Source: Eriocheir sinensis (lineage: Eukaryota; Arthropoda; Malacostraca; Decapoda; Varunidae). Taken from it: a stretch of 64,000 nucleotides of DNA. Both the position numbers and the translations under genes were made by a program. The stretch spans positions 3,838,424 through 3,902,423 of the forward strand of contig NC_066544.1 in NCBI RefSeq assembly GCF_024679095.1. The letters are read 5' to 3'. The notes below the pieces were generated by a model. It had not been told where the DNA came from. It saw only the letters and a list, made by a program, of their open reading frames with translations, and ran no database searches. Numbering within the stretch: position 1 is the stretch's first letter; each line of letters starts with the position of its first letter. Positions 35,851 to 46,370 of this stretch are shown one piece after another.

Positions 35851-36479
35851 CTGCGCTGTTACGAATAAGAGAGATAAAAATAAAAAAGAGACATAGAAGA
35901 AAGTACTGAGTACACCCCATGGTTAGCCAAAGACTGCTGCGCAAAAAGTTTTACATATTATTGAAGACTTGAAATCTTATCATGAACATTTTTTTCAGCT
36001 ACTTCAGGATGAATGAATTAACATTTAATAATCTAATTATCATATGAGGACCAATGATATCACAACAGAACTCTAACATGAGGAAATGTGTGTCCACAAA
36101 AGAAAGACTTCAGTAACTTTCAGGTAGTATAAATTTCACAGTCACCCATCTCTCTAGAAGCCCTGAAACAGTACGTCTGACGCCTCTTCCAATCAGTCAC
36201 ATAATGAACAAGAAGTGAGTGTGTCGGCTCTAAAGAAAGTGTCTCGTGTGCGCGCTCTGATTTGAGATAAAGGTTTCCATCGCCTGCAATTGGTGATGAG
36301 CCACTGTGGTGTGGCAAAGAAAATGGACCCGTTTGACAACTTTGTAGCCACTCTTTTGGTGGCGTCCACTAATAGCGGCTCGTGTGCGGTCTTCCGTACA
36401 AACGTGTGTGTTCCATTTCTAAGCACTTCTAGTGGCAGCCAAAAGCCACTAAAAAGTGTCCCGTGTGCGGTCTTACAGA
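35851..36479. other. Unassigned, with three direct repeats
   Basis: GTGTCTCGTGTGCGCGCTCT (about 36238), GGCTCGTGTGCGGTCTTCC (about 36377) and GTGTCCCGTGTGCGGTCTTA (about 36458) are related direct repeats in otherwise unrecognised sequence. Confidence 0.4.
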
Positions 36480-36990
36480 AACAGCCTGTAATGACCACCA
36501 CCTGGTGCTCAGGGTCGACCTCTGGGTAACGTGCCACATGCCCGCATAGCCGGTGTTGGCGTTCACAGACTATGCAGGCTTCGATTCAGTCTTACAGAGT
36601 AATCGTTGGTTTGACACATGATTCTGTACAGACACATATTACCATTAATCTGTCTCATCAAGTCAGTATTCAGTGTCCATGTCTCACAGCCATGGAGTAG
36701 GACAGGGCACACAAGCGACATCAAGATCCGTATCCCTGTCCTGTATAGTTATTGAAAATGCCATATATTCATATTGATCGAGTCCAAAACACCGTAGGCC
36801 TAGCCAATCCACCGTAAGATTTCTTGACGAGACCCACCGTTGTATTGGACTACGATAACAATGTATGGGAAATTTTCCAATATATCAGTGACCTCACCAC
36901 ACGCATGAGCAGTGTACTGTTTCGTATAGGCCTCCAAGCACCTGTACCTTGGTCTTGCTCAGTAGGACCAACACCTAGTGCTTCGCCTCC
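36480..36990 (-). pseudogene. Nimb/I-type LINE relic
   Basis: Minus-strand pieces include a CETWTLNTDL-type box near 36690 (GTGAGACATGGACACTGAAT), NHVSNQRLL-like codons near 36620, and VARYPEVDPEHQVV near 36535. Many stops and frame changes. Confidence 0.55.
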
Positions 36991-36999
36991 TCGTGGAGT

Positions 37000-38180
37000 G
37001 CCACAAGAGCCATCACCTGGACCTCCAGACACCTCCCAAGGATTACTGCATTATCGCAAACAAGGTCAGACACTTTGGTGTTGCCAACAAATGCTTCACA
37101 ATGACTCTAATCCTCAGTCTGCCTAATACCGAGTTAATTCATGTGTTAGAAACTAATGGGGCAAGTACACAGCCCTGCCTCTCCCACATTTACGAAGCTG
37201 GGTATGTCTCCTTCACGCATCAGTTCATGCCTTTATGCGAAGACCACTTGTTTTTGTCGGATGCGATAACATATCACCCATGCACTGTGACCGAATTTTT
37301 TTCTTGTCATCAGTATAGGAAAACTAAGTTTCTAAAATCATCAAAATGAAGTAAAGATGAAATTTTTCATCAGTTTAATGTTTGGCAAGTGGTAAAGTTT
37401 GTTCGGTAGCCTAAAGTTTTTGTTGTCCATGAAATCATAATTTTCTCAATGGCACTATTTTCTAAGAATGGTCTCAGAGAACTAAAACTTTCACGTGCAC
37501 ACAAACTGGAAAGCGAAATGTTGGTCAAACTTTCGGCTTGCTGTAGATGTCACTCTCGCTTTCATATTTTTCCTAAAAATCAGTCGTTCGACTGTAACAG
37601 ATCAAGTAAAATATGTGGAGGTCAGTCCAAACCAGACAATGATAGACTCCAGAATCGTGCAGGTGGCAGTCTCGATCAACAAAGAAAGCTTCTGTTCTCA
37701 TGCACTGCATTCACTTCTATAACAAACAGGTAAACATAATAGATAAATGCTGGTACAATGAACTTGGCCTCAGTGATGGATACTTACTTTTCCTTTCCCA
37801 AAATAGACCTGCAAATCCTTGTTGGGAGGGAGTGAAGTGAATTGTGATAAAGAAGAGGAGGAAGAGGAGGAAAGAAACAGCAGAAGGAAACATATCAAAC
37901 AAGAAAATATGACAATTGGCAAAGAAAATGAATATTTTTGGAGATCAGAGACTTGGATATCAAAGATTAAAGTAAGTTGTGTTTGAAGGCAGTACTGGGA
38001 AGAGAAAGAAAGGGACGAGGAGGGTGTGTGCTGCGGGCGAGGAGTGGCGGCGGCAGCCTGAATGTTTGGCAGGTCTTTCTAGGCGACAAGAAAAAGAGGA
38101 AGTGTTTGCGTGAGGGGAGGAGTAATTAATGCTATAGTGGTGAAGAGAGACAGTGACTCTCAGGAATCGATGTCATGGCT
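37000..38180. other. No assigned feature
   Basis: Plus-strand frames at 36978-37349 (123 codons) and 37449-37733 (94 codons) show no recognised domain. 37850-38110 is purine-rich with GAGGAAG repeats. I see no element boundaries. Confidence 0.4.
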
Positions 38181-38194
38181 CCTTAAAGATACTG

Positions 38195-38750
38195 ACGTTG
38201 TAATGGGGTACGATAGAACTTTTTTTCGAAAACTACTAGAGACAGCATCAAAAGACTGCATTTTCATTTTCAATAACGATTGTTATAAGCAAACCGACGG
38301 AGTGGCAATGGTTAAGCCGCTGGGTCCGACCCTTAGTAACATTTTCTTATGCTATCACGAACGTAATAGGTTAAAAGACAGCCCGTCTCAATTTAAGCCT
38401 ACTCTTTATCGCAGATACGTAGATGACACATTTTTCACTTTTAAATCCCCTGACCAAATTCCTTTGTTCCTTGAATACTTAAAATCCAAGCATCCTATTA
38501 TCGAATTCACCGCCGAGTTAGAAAGAGATCACAGTTTGTCCTTCCTAGATGTTCATATTATAAAGAAGTGTATGGATGGCTTCACCACTAGCGTTTATCG
38601 CAAACCAACCTTCACCGGCCTGTGCACAAAAGATAAGTTTTTCATCCCATTAACCTATAAAAGAAACCTGATCACCACACTTACAAGACGCATTTATCAC
38701 ATTTGCTCCAATTATTTCACACTCCATCATGAATTGTCAGTCCTTAATTA
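38195..38750 (+). pseudogene. Penelope-like element reverse transcriptase fragment
   Basis: RT of the Penelope type. Motifs in order: YDRTFFRKLLETASKDCIF, CYKQTDGVAMVKPLGPTLSN (the GVAMGSPLGP region, with V-K in place of G-S), RYVDDTFFTFKS (catalytic Asp pair), LSFLDVHIIKK, and TSVYRKPTFTGL. These are diagnostic of Penelope-like elements. The fragment ends at about 38750 where CR1-like sequence begins; the GIY-YIG endonuclease that normally follows RT is absent. The frame is open over ~185 codons, so decay is mainly truncation. Confidence 0.85.
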
Positions 38751-38992
38751 AAAGAATCGAACATCTAATTTGTAAACCGCTCTCTATCTTATTCGATAAA
38801 TATTTAACAGCTGGAAAAGTTCCGTAAGATTGGAAACTAGCAAATGTCACACCAATTTTCAAAAAGGGGGACAAGTCTCATCCAGGAAACTATCGACCAA
38901 TTAGCCTAACATCGAATGTTTGTAAGTTAATGGAAACTAACGTTCGCGACAATATGGTGAAATTCTTCGAAGAAAAAAATATATATAATAAT

Positions 38993-39865
38993 CTAGACGC
39001 ATAGCACTCGGATAGTGCATACCTCCGCCAAAGATCGTCCTGAAAATTGGTATGGGCATCAACTGTGATCCTATGCATCGTATGGAAGCATTTGTTTCGA
39101 AGTTTGATGAATTTTTATTTTTTTGGAAACTTTGACCTCTGGCGAACTTTTCGAGGTCAAGGTCAAAGGTCAAGGTCAAGGCCATGCAAGGTGCAGCATA
39201 TGGAAGCATTTGTATCAAAATTTGACGAAATTATATTTTTTGGGAAACTTTGACCTTGGGCGAAGTTTTCGAGGTCAAGGTCAAAGGTCAAGATCAAGGC
39301 CATGCAAGGTGCGTCTTTCCATGAGCTAAAATATGAGCCAAGTCTGAAGTCCCTACGATGACGAGAACTTAAGTTATGGCCAATCTGACGTTTTGTGCGA
39401 CTTTGAACTTGAAATTTGACCTTTGACATCAAAATTTAATGGGTTCTATTCTGGATGGACACGCATCATATGGAAGCATTTGTTTTGAAATTTGATGAAA
39501 TTCTATTTTTTGGAAACTGACCTTGGGCGAACTTTTTGAGGTCAAGGTCAAAGGCCAAGGTCAAGGCCATGCAAGTTGCGTCTTTCCATGAGCTTAAATG
39601 TGAGCCACGTCTGAAGTCCCTACGATGACGAGAAACGAAGTTATGGCCAAGCTGACGTTTTGTGCGTCCTTGACCTTGACCTTTGACATCATAAATATAA
39701 TGTGTTCTATTCTCGATGGACACGAAGCTTCCCTGAAAAATTGGTTGAGATATCCGCAAAATTGTGCACAGGAGACTGCTCACGAACAAACAAACAAACA
39801 AACAAATAAATAAACATACTGACCGGACCGAAAATATAACCTCCTTCCAACTTCGTTGGCGGAGG
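38993..39865. mobile_element. Non-autonomous element with AGGTCA arrays, 7-bp TSD
   Basis: Flanked by TAATAAT on both sides (38986-38992 and 39866-39872). Near the left end GCATACCTCCGCCAAAG and at the right end CGTTGGCGGAGGT are inverted relatives. The body holds three imperfect repeats (about 39075-39190, 39195-39310, 39470-39590), each with TATGGAAGCATTTGT, TTTTTGG(G)AAACT, GGCGAA and GGTCAAGGTCAAAGGTCAAG. No coding frame. The ACCTCCGCCAA terminal motif is one I associate with widely dispersed invertebrate repeats, but I cannot name the family. Confidence 0.75.
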
Positions 39866-40164
39866 TAATAATTCGCAACATGGTTTCCGTAGTAAACGTT
39901 CGTGTTTAAAACTATCTTGATTTTTTTCATTATATTCCTGAGGTGTTCGATGAAAGCAGATTTGTAGTATCATATATCTGGATTTTCAAAAGTCATTTGA
40001 TAAGGGCCCGGATCCAAAGAGAAGGTTGCTTACCGACATCGGTATCGTTACCGAACGTTTGCCCGGACGACATCGCTAAATTAAGATCCAAAGAGGAGAC
40101 TTAACGATATCGCTCGGGCTTCGCTACTGCAGAATGCCAACTGATTGGGTAAGCGCCACGATGA

Positions 40165-40290
40165 TGTTATCTGACTCGACAGCCAATCACAGCAAGTCTT
40201 TGAAAAATTTTCAGCCAATCATACGGCTGCATTCCACAGCTGTGGCTTCCAGCGTTGCCAGATTGTCGTACTCAGCCGCTTATATATCCA
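40165..40290 (+). promoter_or_regulatory. Promoter-like CCAAT pair and TATA box
   Basis: Two CCAAT boxes (CAGCCAATCACAG about 40179-40191 and CAGCCAATCATAC about 40212-40224) precede a TATA-like TTATATATCC at 40279-40288. About 220 bases further is the Myb/SANT-like ATG. The order and spacing suggest a Pol II promoter for that frame; inferred only. Confidence 0.35.
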
Positions 40291-40508
40291 ACTTCATACC
40301 CCAAAACGGTCTTCTGGGCTGCAATAACGAAACTCATTTATAGTTATCGTTAAAAGAGTTAGATCCTGATGTTTCTTGGCAATAGTCAGGCAACTTAGGC
40401 GTCTGAAACCGGTAAATACTATGCTCTGGCCTCTGAGTACGATAACCCTCACCTTACGCACGGCAGGAAAGTACTTTTACCCAGAAAAAGGTTGAACCAC
40501 TGAGGAAA

Positions 40509-40595
40509 ATGCGGCGACCGAGGTTTAGTGAGTCTGAGCTGCTGAAAATGGTTGAGGAGGTGGAGAAGAGAGGCAGTCATCATGGGGAAACATGA
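40509..40595 (+). pseudogene. Myb/SANT-like domain start
   Basis: A 28-codon frame reading MRRPRFSESELLKMVEEVEK then RGSHHGET and a stop. The RFSESEL-KMVEEVEKR pattern is the first helix of Myb/SANT-like domains found in Harbinger partner proteins. The rest of the domain is not recognisable after the stop. Confidence 0.45.
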
Positions 40596-42561
40596 CTGCG
40601 GGGTATAACGAGAGAAGAAGCAGCCTATAACTGGCAGCAAGTCGTCCTCACCCTCTTATGGTTGCCGATTTCCGACACAAAAACTCTCTCCTGGGCCCCG
40701 ATAACTGGATTCATATTTTGTTATAGTCCTAATGATTGATTATTAGTGCTTCTGGGCAATAGTTAAGGGTCAGAAACCGGTAAATACGATGCTATGAGTA
40801 CGACTATGTGGCAATGGTGCTTTGAGATGCCAGATTTTCTTGTGACAGTGACACTCTTTGCCGGGGAGGGGGCCGGGCCGGGCACGGGCCGGGGTGGAGG
40901 TAAGCAGCAGCGAGGCAGCGCTTGTGTTGATATTTAAGTCGTGTGCAGTGTGTACAGATCATCCTTTTATAATTAAATTTGCTCTGTGTACTCTAAAACC
41001 TATATCTAATGCTAAAAAATCATAAACAAGTTTATCATGAACTTCGCTACGTTTACAAAGGGTCTGGGGCTCTCGTTAAGTTAACTACGCTGTGACACCA
41101 TAGTTTAGTTTCTTGGATGCCATTAACGAATATTTACATCGGTAGCTCAGTTAGCGAGATCGCTAACGCTTCTTGGGTCTAGGCTAAGGTCCACCACAAA
41201 CGGTTGCTCAGTAAACTATTGGCGCACGATAACTCGGGTAACATTCACAACTGGCTTATGGACTGGCTCTCTGAGCGGAAACACAGAGAAGTTCTAAACG
41301 GTGTTTCATCTAACTGGCTCGATGTCAGAAGCGGCGTACCTCAAGGATCAGTGCTTGGTCCCATGCTCTTCTTAATATATGTTAATGATATCGATGATGG
41401 GCTCTCTTGCAAACTATCAAAATTTGCTGATGACACAAAAATCGCTAATAAGGTAACTACGACACTCGACAAAGAAGCATTACAATCAGATCTAGATCGA
41501 CTTGCACGTTGGGCCAATCAATGGCAAATGAAATTTAACGTTGACTAATGTAAAGTGTTACACATCGGAAACAATAACAGTCGCGTTCAGTACGTAATGA
41601 ATGGCCAACAACTCCCTGCAGTAAGTAAAAAAAAAGATCTTGGAATCACTATATCAAGCGATTTAAAGCCGTCAGCATTGTTCAGAGGTAGTTAAAACCG
41701 CAAACAAATTGGTTGGCCTCATCGGACGAGTCTTTAATAATAAATCGGAAAAAGTAATATTAAAACTATAATTCGCTGGTTCGACCCCAGCTCGAGTACT
41801 GTGTACAGTTTTGGTCTTCCTATTACAGAAAAGACGTAGAAAAGTTAGAACGGGTTAAACGGAGAATAACAAAAATGATTCCTAGATTGAGAAATTTATC
41901 TTATGAACAAAGACTTAAAGAAGTAAATTTATTCAACCTATCAAAACGAAGAATGCGTGGCGATCTAATAGAAGTGTTTAAAATGCTTAAAGGATTCAGT
42001 GATATTAATGCGAAAGATTACAACTGATTGATCAAATAGAACAAGAAGAAATAAAAATTTCAAGATAAGTGGTAAAAAATTATCGTCGCACGAAGCCAAA
42101 CACTTCTTCAATCGAGTCGTTAATGTTTGGAATTCTCTACCCTGTGATGTCGTTGATAGTACAACAGTTACGGCCTTCAAGAATAGATTAGACAAGTATT
42201 TTGAATCCAACCAGCAACTAAGATATTACTTATTGTCGTAATAACGTTAATTTCTTTCGAGTATACTGGTGTCCTTGTCCGCTTTTATCGCCTGGTTAGT
42301 GGTAGCAGTAATGATAGTTCTTTCCTCTTTCCTACATGATTTCCATGCAGTTTTTATGCTGCATGGCTCCTTTTCCTTTCCTGCCAGCTTTGGCTGGAGG
42401 GGTGAGGGGGTGGGGAGGAGCCTTCGCCTTTGCTGTCCTTCATCTTCCACCTTTGATTAGATAATTAGTGTAGCTTGTCACAAACAGCCTCGTAAGGACT
42501 ATCAGTTCTGCTGTTGTTTGTTCTTCCTTCTCCTTCTCCTCCTCCTCCTTCTCCATCTTTA

Positions 42562-44545
42562 CAGGTTAAAGAAAGAACAAAGCACGCCCGAAAACATTTG
42601 ACTCTACAATGATGCCAGGCGACGAATAAACAGATTAGTGCGTCAGGCAAAGCGTAGATATGAAGAAAATATTGCAGCCAACTGTAAAAATAATCCGAAA
42701 TCCTTCCTCAGTTACATAAACAACAGAAAGGCGATCAGAAGTGGAATTGGACCCTTAACAAACAGCGACGGTGCACTAGTGACTGACAGCCAACACGTTG
42801 CAAACCTATTAAACAATTACTTTTCCTCGGTGTTTAATACTAACAGTCCTCCCACCACTACCACCAATACCAGTACTAATGTAAATCCCGAGCATGCATT
42901 GCCTAACTTTGAAATAAAACCCGATGAAGTCCTTAAAGCCCTCAAATCACTTAAAACAAATAAAAGTCCTGGACCTGACAAAGTATATCCAACTCTGCTG
43001 AAAGAAACAAAGAGCGAAATACTCTCCTCCCTCACAACCGTATTCAATATGTCCTTGCGACAAGGCATCGTCCCTTCAGATTGGAAAAAGGCTAACGTGA
43101 CACCGATTTTTAAGAAAGGAGACAAAAAAGTACCAGGTAATTACAGGCCCATTAGTCTAACTTCGGTTGTAGGTAAGCTACTTGAGGGCATAATTAGAGA
43201 CAAAATTGTGAGTTACCTTGAAAGCCACTCATTAATTGGGGACTCACAACATGGCTTCCGAAACAAAAGATCCTGCCTATCAAACCTATTAACCTTTTAT
43301 AACGACCTCTTCACTGTTTATGACGTAACCAAATCACTGGACGTAGTCTATCTTGATTTCCAGAAAGCGTTTGATCAAGTCCCGCATCATAAATTACTTT
43401 ACAAATTAAAGCAAATAGGTATTGACGGTCAAGTAAACCAATGGATCGCGAATTGGTTGAGCAACAGACAACAAAGAGTAGTGATTGACGGATTTAACTC
43501 AGAGTGGGCGCCGGTCACTAGTGGCGTCCCTCAGGGCTCGGTTCTTGGCCCAGTGCTCTTCATTATTTACATCAACGACGTGGATGTTGGACTCTATAAC
43601 CGCATTAGTAAATTTGCAGACGACACGAAGATTGGTAACTCGGTTCTCACTGACGAAGACAGGCAAAGCCTCCAAGAGGATTTGCACAAAATTTCAGCTT
43701 GGTCGGATAGATGGGAGATGCCCTTTAACGTAGACAAGTGCCAGGTCCTTCAAGTTGGAACGAGGAATAAGAAGTTCGATTACGAAATGCGCGGCGTTAA
43801 ACTCAAAAGCGTTCAATGCGTCAAGGACTTGGGGGTCAAAATCGCGTCAAACCTCAAATTCTCACAGCAATGCATCGATGTAGCAAATAAAGCGAACAGA
43901 ATGTTGGGCTTCATTAAAAGAAACTTTTTATTCAAGAATAAAGATGTAATACTCCCGCTCTGCAATAGTTTAGTCAGACTTCACTTAAAATATGCGGTAC
44001 AGTTTTGGTCTCCCCACCATGCAAAGGATATTGCTAAATTAGACGGTGTTCAGCGTCGGGCAACGAAAATGATACCTTCCTTGCGCAACAAATCCTACGA
44101 AGAAAGACTTTCTACCCTTAACATGTTCTCTCTTGAGAAACGTCGCCCCCGAGGAAAATTGATCGAATGTTTTAAAATACTTAATGGTTTCACGAATGTA
44201 GACAGATCAACATTGTTTATGATCGCTGACACTTTGCGAACGAGGAACAATGGCGTAAAACTCAGATGTAGACGAATAAATTCAGACTGCACCAAATTTT
44301 TCTTCACCAACGTTGTAGTGCGAGAATGGAATAAGCTTCCACCATCAGTGGTCCAGTGTAACACGATTGACTCCTTCAAATATAAGCTCGACCGTCACTT
44401 CTTTCAACTTAATATCAACTAGAGTAGAAATGCATCGTTTTGGAGCCTTCTGATTAATGTAAAATCACTTAGGTTTAAGGACAGACCACCAAGTCTGGAC
44501 CATGGGGTCTGTGTGGTCTGATTTTCTATGTATTTCTATGTAATT
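42562..44545 (+). mobile_element. CR1-B LINE copy B1 (5' truncated, 3' complete)
   Basis: Begins at about 42562 just after a pyrimidine/CTC tract and ends at the family 3' tail: GGACCATGGGGTCTGTGTGG, TCTGATTTTCTATGTATTTC, TATGTAATTC. The terminal short repeats resemble the microsatellite-like tails of CR1 elements. A (CCT)n array follows at once (44547-44575). The single open RT frame is given separately. Confidence 0.85.
42638..44422 (+). CDS. CR1-B ORF2: reverse transcriptase, uninterrupted 594 codons
   Basis: The longest intact frame in the window. It starts after the (missing) endonuclease. Motifs: ALKSLKTNKSPGPDKVYPTL, ANVTPIFKKGDKKVPGNYRP, HGFRNKRSCLSNLLTFYNDL, VYLDFQKAFDQVPHHKLLYK, SGVPQGSVLGPVLFIIYIND, catalytic SKFADDTKIGNS, then FNVDKCQVLQVGTRN, VKDLGVKIASNLKFS, YAVQFWSPHHAKDIAKL, RRATKMIPSLRNKSYEERL and the C-terminal FFFTNVVVREWNKLPPSVVQ. 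It ends TAG at 44420-44422. RT would prime on nicked target DNA, but without the endonuclease this copy cannot act alone. The absence of stops implies recent insertion. The ATG at 42638 is simply the first in frame; the true protein began upstream. Confidence 0.85.
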   Translation: MRQAKRRYEENIAANCKNNPKSFLSYINNRKAIRSGIGPLTNSDGALVTDSQHVANLLNNYFSSVFNTNSPPTTTTNTSTNVNPEHALPNFEIKPDEVLKALKSLKTNKSPGPDKVYPTLLKETKSEILSSLTTVFNMSLRQGIVPSDWKKANVTPIFKKGDKKVPGNYRPISLTSVVGKLLEGIIRDKIVSYLESHSLIGDSQHGFRNKRSCLSNLLTFYNDLFTVYDVTKSLDVVYLDFQKAFDQVPHHKLLYKLKQIGIDGQVNQWIANWLSNRQQRVVIDGFNSEWAPVTSGVPQGSVLGPVLFIIYINDVDVGLYNRISKFADDTKIGNSVLTDEDRQSLQEDLHKISAWSDRWEMPFNVDKCQVLQVGTRNKKFDYEMRGVKLKSVQCVKDLGVKIASNLKFSQQCIDVANKANRMLGFIKRNFLFKNKDVILPLCNSLVRLHLKYAVQFWSPHHAKDIAKLDGVQRRATKMIPSLRNKSYEERLSTLNMFSLEKRRPRGKLIECFKILNGFTNVDRSTLFMIADTLRTRNNGVKLRCRRINSDCTKFFFTNVVVREWNKLPPSVVQCNTIDSFKYKLDRHFFQLNIN

Positions 44546-44546
44546 C

Positions 44547-44575
44547 GACCTCCTCCTCCTCCTCCTCCTCCTCGT
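44547..44575. repeat. (CCT)n trinucleotide array
   Basis: Nine or so CCT units lying exactly between the 3' end of CR1-B1 (+) and the 3' end of LINE H (-). Confidence 0.9.
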
Positions 44576-46340
44576 AGATGTAGATGTGGAGCTATTGCCT
44601 TTGCAACGGCAGCTCCTAGTGTTCTCTCGGTCTTGATTTATTCTTCTGTCACTGCTGTTACTATCATTGTAGCTTGTTGTTCTTTTTGTTGTCTTCTCTT
44701 TTCCCGTAATAACCACATTCTGTGTATTGTCCTTATTTTCTCTGCGTCGGTAAAGAGGAGGCATCCAAGCGGCGATATGTTCTCCTGCAGCAGCTGGCAG
44801 CAGCAGCGCCTGCACTGCCGGCACGCCCTGGTACCCAGGCAATACAACAGGAAGTGCTGGAGGTTCTCCTCCTCCGCCCCGCACATGATGCATGTTGTGT
44901 CTTCATTGTAGAATCTTTTCCTATCATTGAGTGCTAGGTTATTTGTTCTGGCTCTATAGAGTGTAACTGATGATGGTGTATTGTCGTATATAAGTTCTTC
45001 ACATTTTATTTCAGGGTTGTATATTTTATATAATTCAAGGCTTCTTTTACTTTGGAGTTCTTGTTTCCATTCTTCTGTGTCCCAGCTCCTCAGCTTTTCC
45101 TTAATTTCTTCTTTCTTTACTTTCCAATATCTCTCAGAGTTAGCTTGGAGCATTCTAAGTACTTATTGATGTTTTTTATCAATTTTGCTTCTTTTTTTTT
45201 ATTTATATACTTCTTTTAAAAAGTTGTTTCTGTTATCTTCCTATCTTGTTAGATTTTCCTGTGTTGTTGTGGTGTATGCGTCTATGATAGATTTCAGATA
45301 TAGTAATTTACCCTCCATTATTATTCTCTTCTTCATGCTTGAAGCTCCAACTTCACCACCTCGCAGCGTGCAGGTTTGGGCGAATCTTGGTGCCAATATA
45401 TGCCTGTACACACTGTTTTCAATGATCTGTAGTTGTTGATCTCTTTCAGTAAAATTTATAACATTTGCTCCATATAGAATTGAGGTAGGCACACACTTTT
45501 CCAATAGGCTTTCCCTCCTCACGGTGATTTTTATGACAGCTTTTCGCTATGATTGAGTATGTAAGATTGGCCAGCTTTTGTGCCTTCTCTATAATTTTCT
45601 TTTGTTTAGTAAAGATATTTCTGTTGTTTAGTAGAGTTAGGCCCAGATATTTGATTTCTTCACAGACTTGTATGTTTTCTATCTGTTGTGGACTATTTTC
45701 TGAGTTATAGATGATGATCTTGCTCTTATTTTCATTTATCTCCAGTCCACATTCTCTACTTATTTCTGTTAATAGTCTAATGCTGTGTTGTGCCTCGTCT
45801 ATACTGTGAGACAGTAGTAGGCCATCATCAGCAAAGAACAGGCTATTAATGTGAATGTTGGTGTTATTGAAGCCTCTGCCTTCCTCCAGTTTCATCATGA
45901 TGGCATAAGTAATAAGTTTAAATAATGTGGTGGAGCGTACACCCTTGCCTTATACCACTTGTGACTGGTATCTCTGTTTGTCTGTCTTCTGTCAATTTTA
46001 TCAGGGTGTTATCCTCTTTATAGATGTTGGCTATTGTTTTTATTATTGGGTGCACCTTATATTTCATCATGGTTTCCACGATCTTTTCCCTCTTTATGGA
46101 GTCAAAGGCCTTGGTATAGTCAATGGATGTCACAATCAGAGCTTTGTGGTTTGTATAGCTGTCTTCTATGCAGTATTGCAATATGAGAAGGTTATCTTCA
46201 ATTCTTGCACCTTGCTTCTGCTTGGGCTTCATTACTTCATTACTGCTTCTTAGGTGGTCTTCTATTTTGTCTTTCAGTATTGCCATAAATATTTTGTAGG
46301 TGTAATTTGTCAAGTTTTGGTATCATTTTTGTATGAGATG
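44576..46340 (-). pseudogene. LINE family H: RT with C-terminal CCHC finger
   Basis: Minus-strand RT in pieces. 46313-45918: TNYTYKIFMAILKDKIEDHL, KPKQKQGARIEDNLLILQ, TSIDYTKAFDSIKREKIVET, TSGIRQGCTLHHI. 45898-45446: the catalytic box SLFFADDGLLLS, then GLEINENKSKIIIYN and IKYLGLTLLNN. 45522-45241 is a post-RT region. 45153-44638: TLYRARTNNLALNDRKRFYN and a zinc-finger-like CIMCGAEEENLQHFLLYC. GCTLHHII in place of the usual GC-LSP-LF, plus frame changes near 45910, 45500 and 45200, mark decay. The FADD box and C-terminal C-x2-C-H-C finger suggest an L1/RTE/Dong-type relative; clade unsure. Flanked on both sides by (CCT/TCC)n. Confidence 0.75.
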
Positions 46341-46370
46341 TCCTCCTCCTCCTCCTCCTCCTCCTCTTTA
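46341..46370. repeat. (TCC)n trinucleotide array
   Basis: TCC repeats at the 5' side of LINE H, matching the (CCT)n at its 3' side. Confidence 0.9.

Larger units (their letters stand above)
40004..41184. mobile_element. PIF/Harbinger-type element with TAA duplication
   Basis: TAA lies at each boundary (40001-40003 and 41185-41187), and removing the insert plus one TAA rejoins the CR1-C codons F-D-K-V-H-H. The left end GGGCCCGGATCCAAAGAG and the right end (minus strand) GCCTAGACCCAAGAAG are imperfect inverted repeats whose mismatches are all transitions. A 3-bp TAA duplication with GGGCC-type ends fits PIF/Harbinger. It carries a Myb/SANT-like start (40509) but no transposase, so it is a deleted copy. 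Length 1181 bp. Confidence 0.7.
38755..42550 (+). mobile_element. CR1-like LINE family C, split by two DNA elements
   Basis: Three colinear pieces. 38755-38992: WKLANVTPIFKKGDKSHPGN, YRPISLTSNVCKLMETNVRD. 39866-40003: NNSQHGFRSKRSCLK to LDFQKSFDK. 41185-42240: VHHKRLLSKLLA, NWLDVRSGVPQGSVLGPMLF, LIYVNDIDDGL, KFADDTKIAN, then after a stop at about 41547 YGKTW-like and QFWSSYYRKDVEKL regions and a VWNSLPCDVV C-terminus. The 3' UTR continues to the trinucleotide region at ~42550. Stops at about 38827 and 41547 and frame changes show it is dead. Both inserts sit between codons that rejoin exactly. Confidence 0.8.

Noticed and set aside
44528..44911. 127-codon plus-strand Cys-rich frame
   Set aside because: Antisense shadow of LINE H's C-terminal region plus the (CCT)n array.
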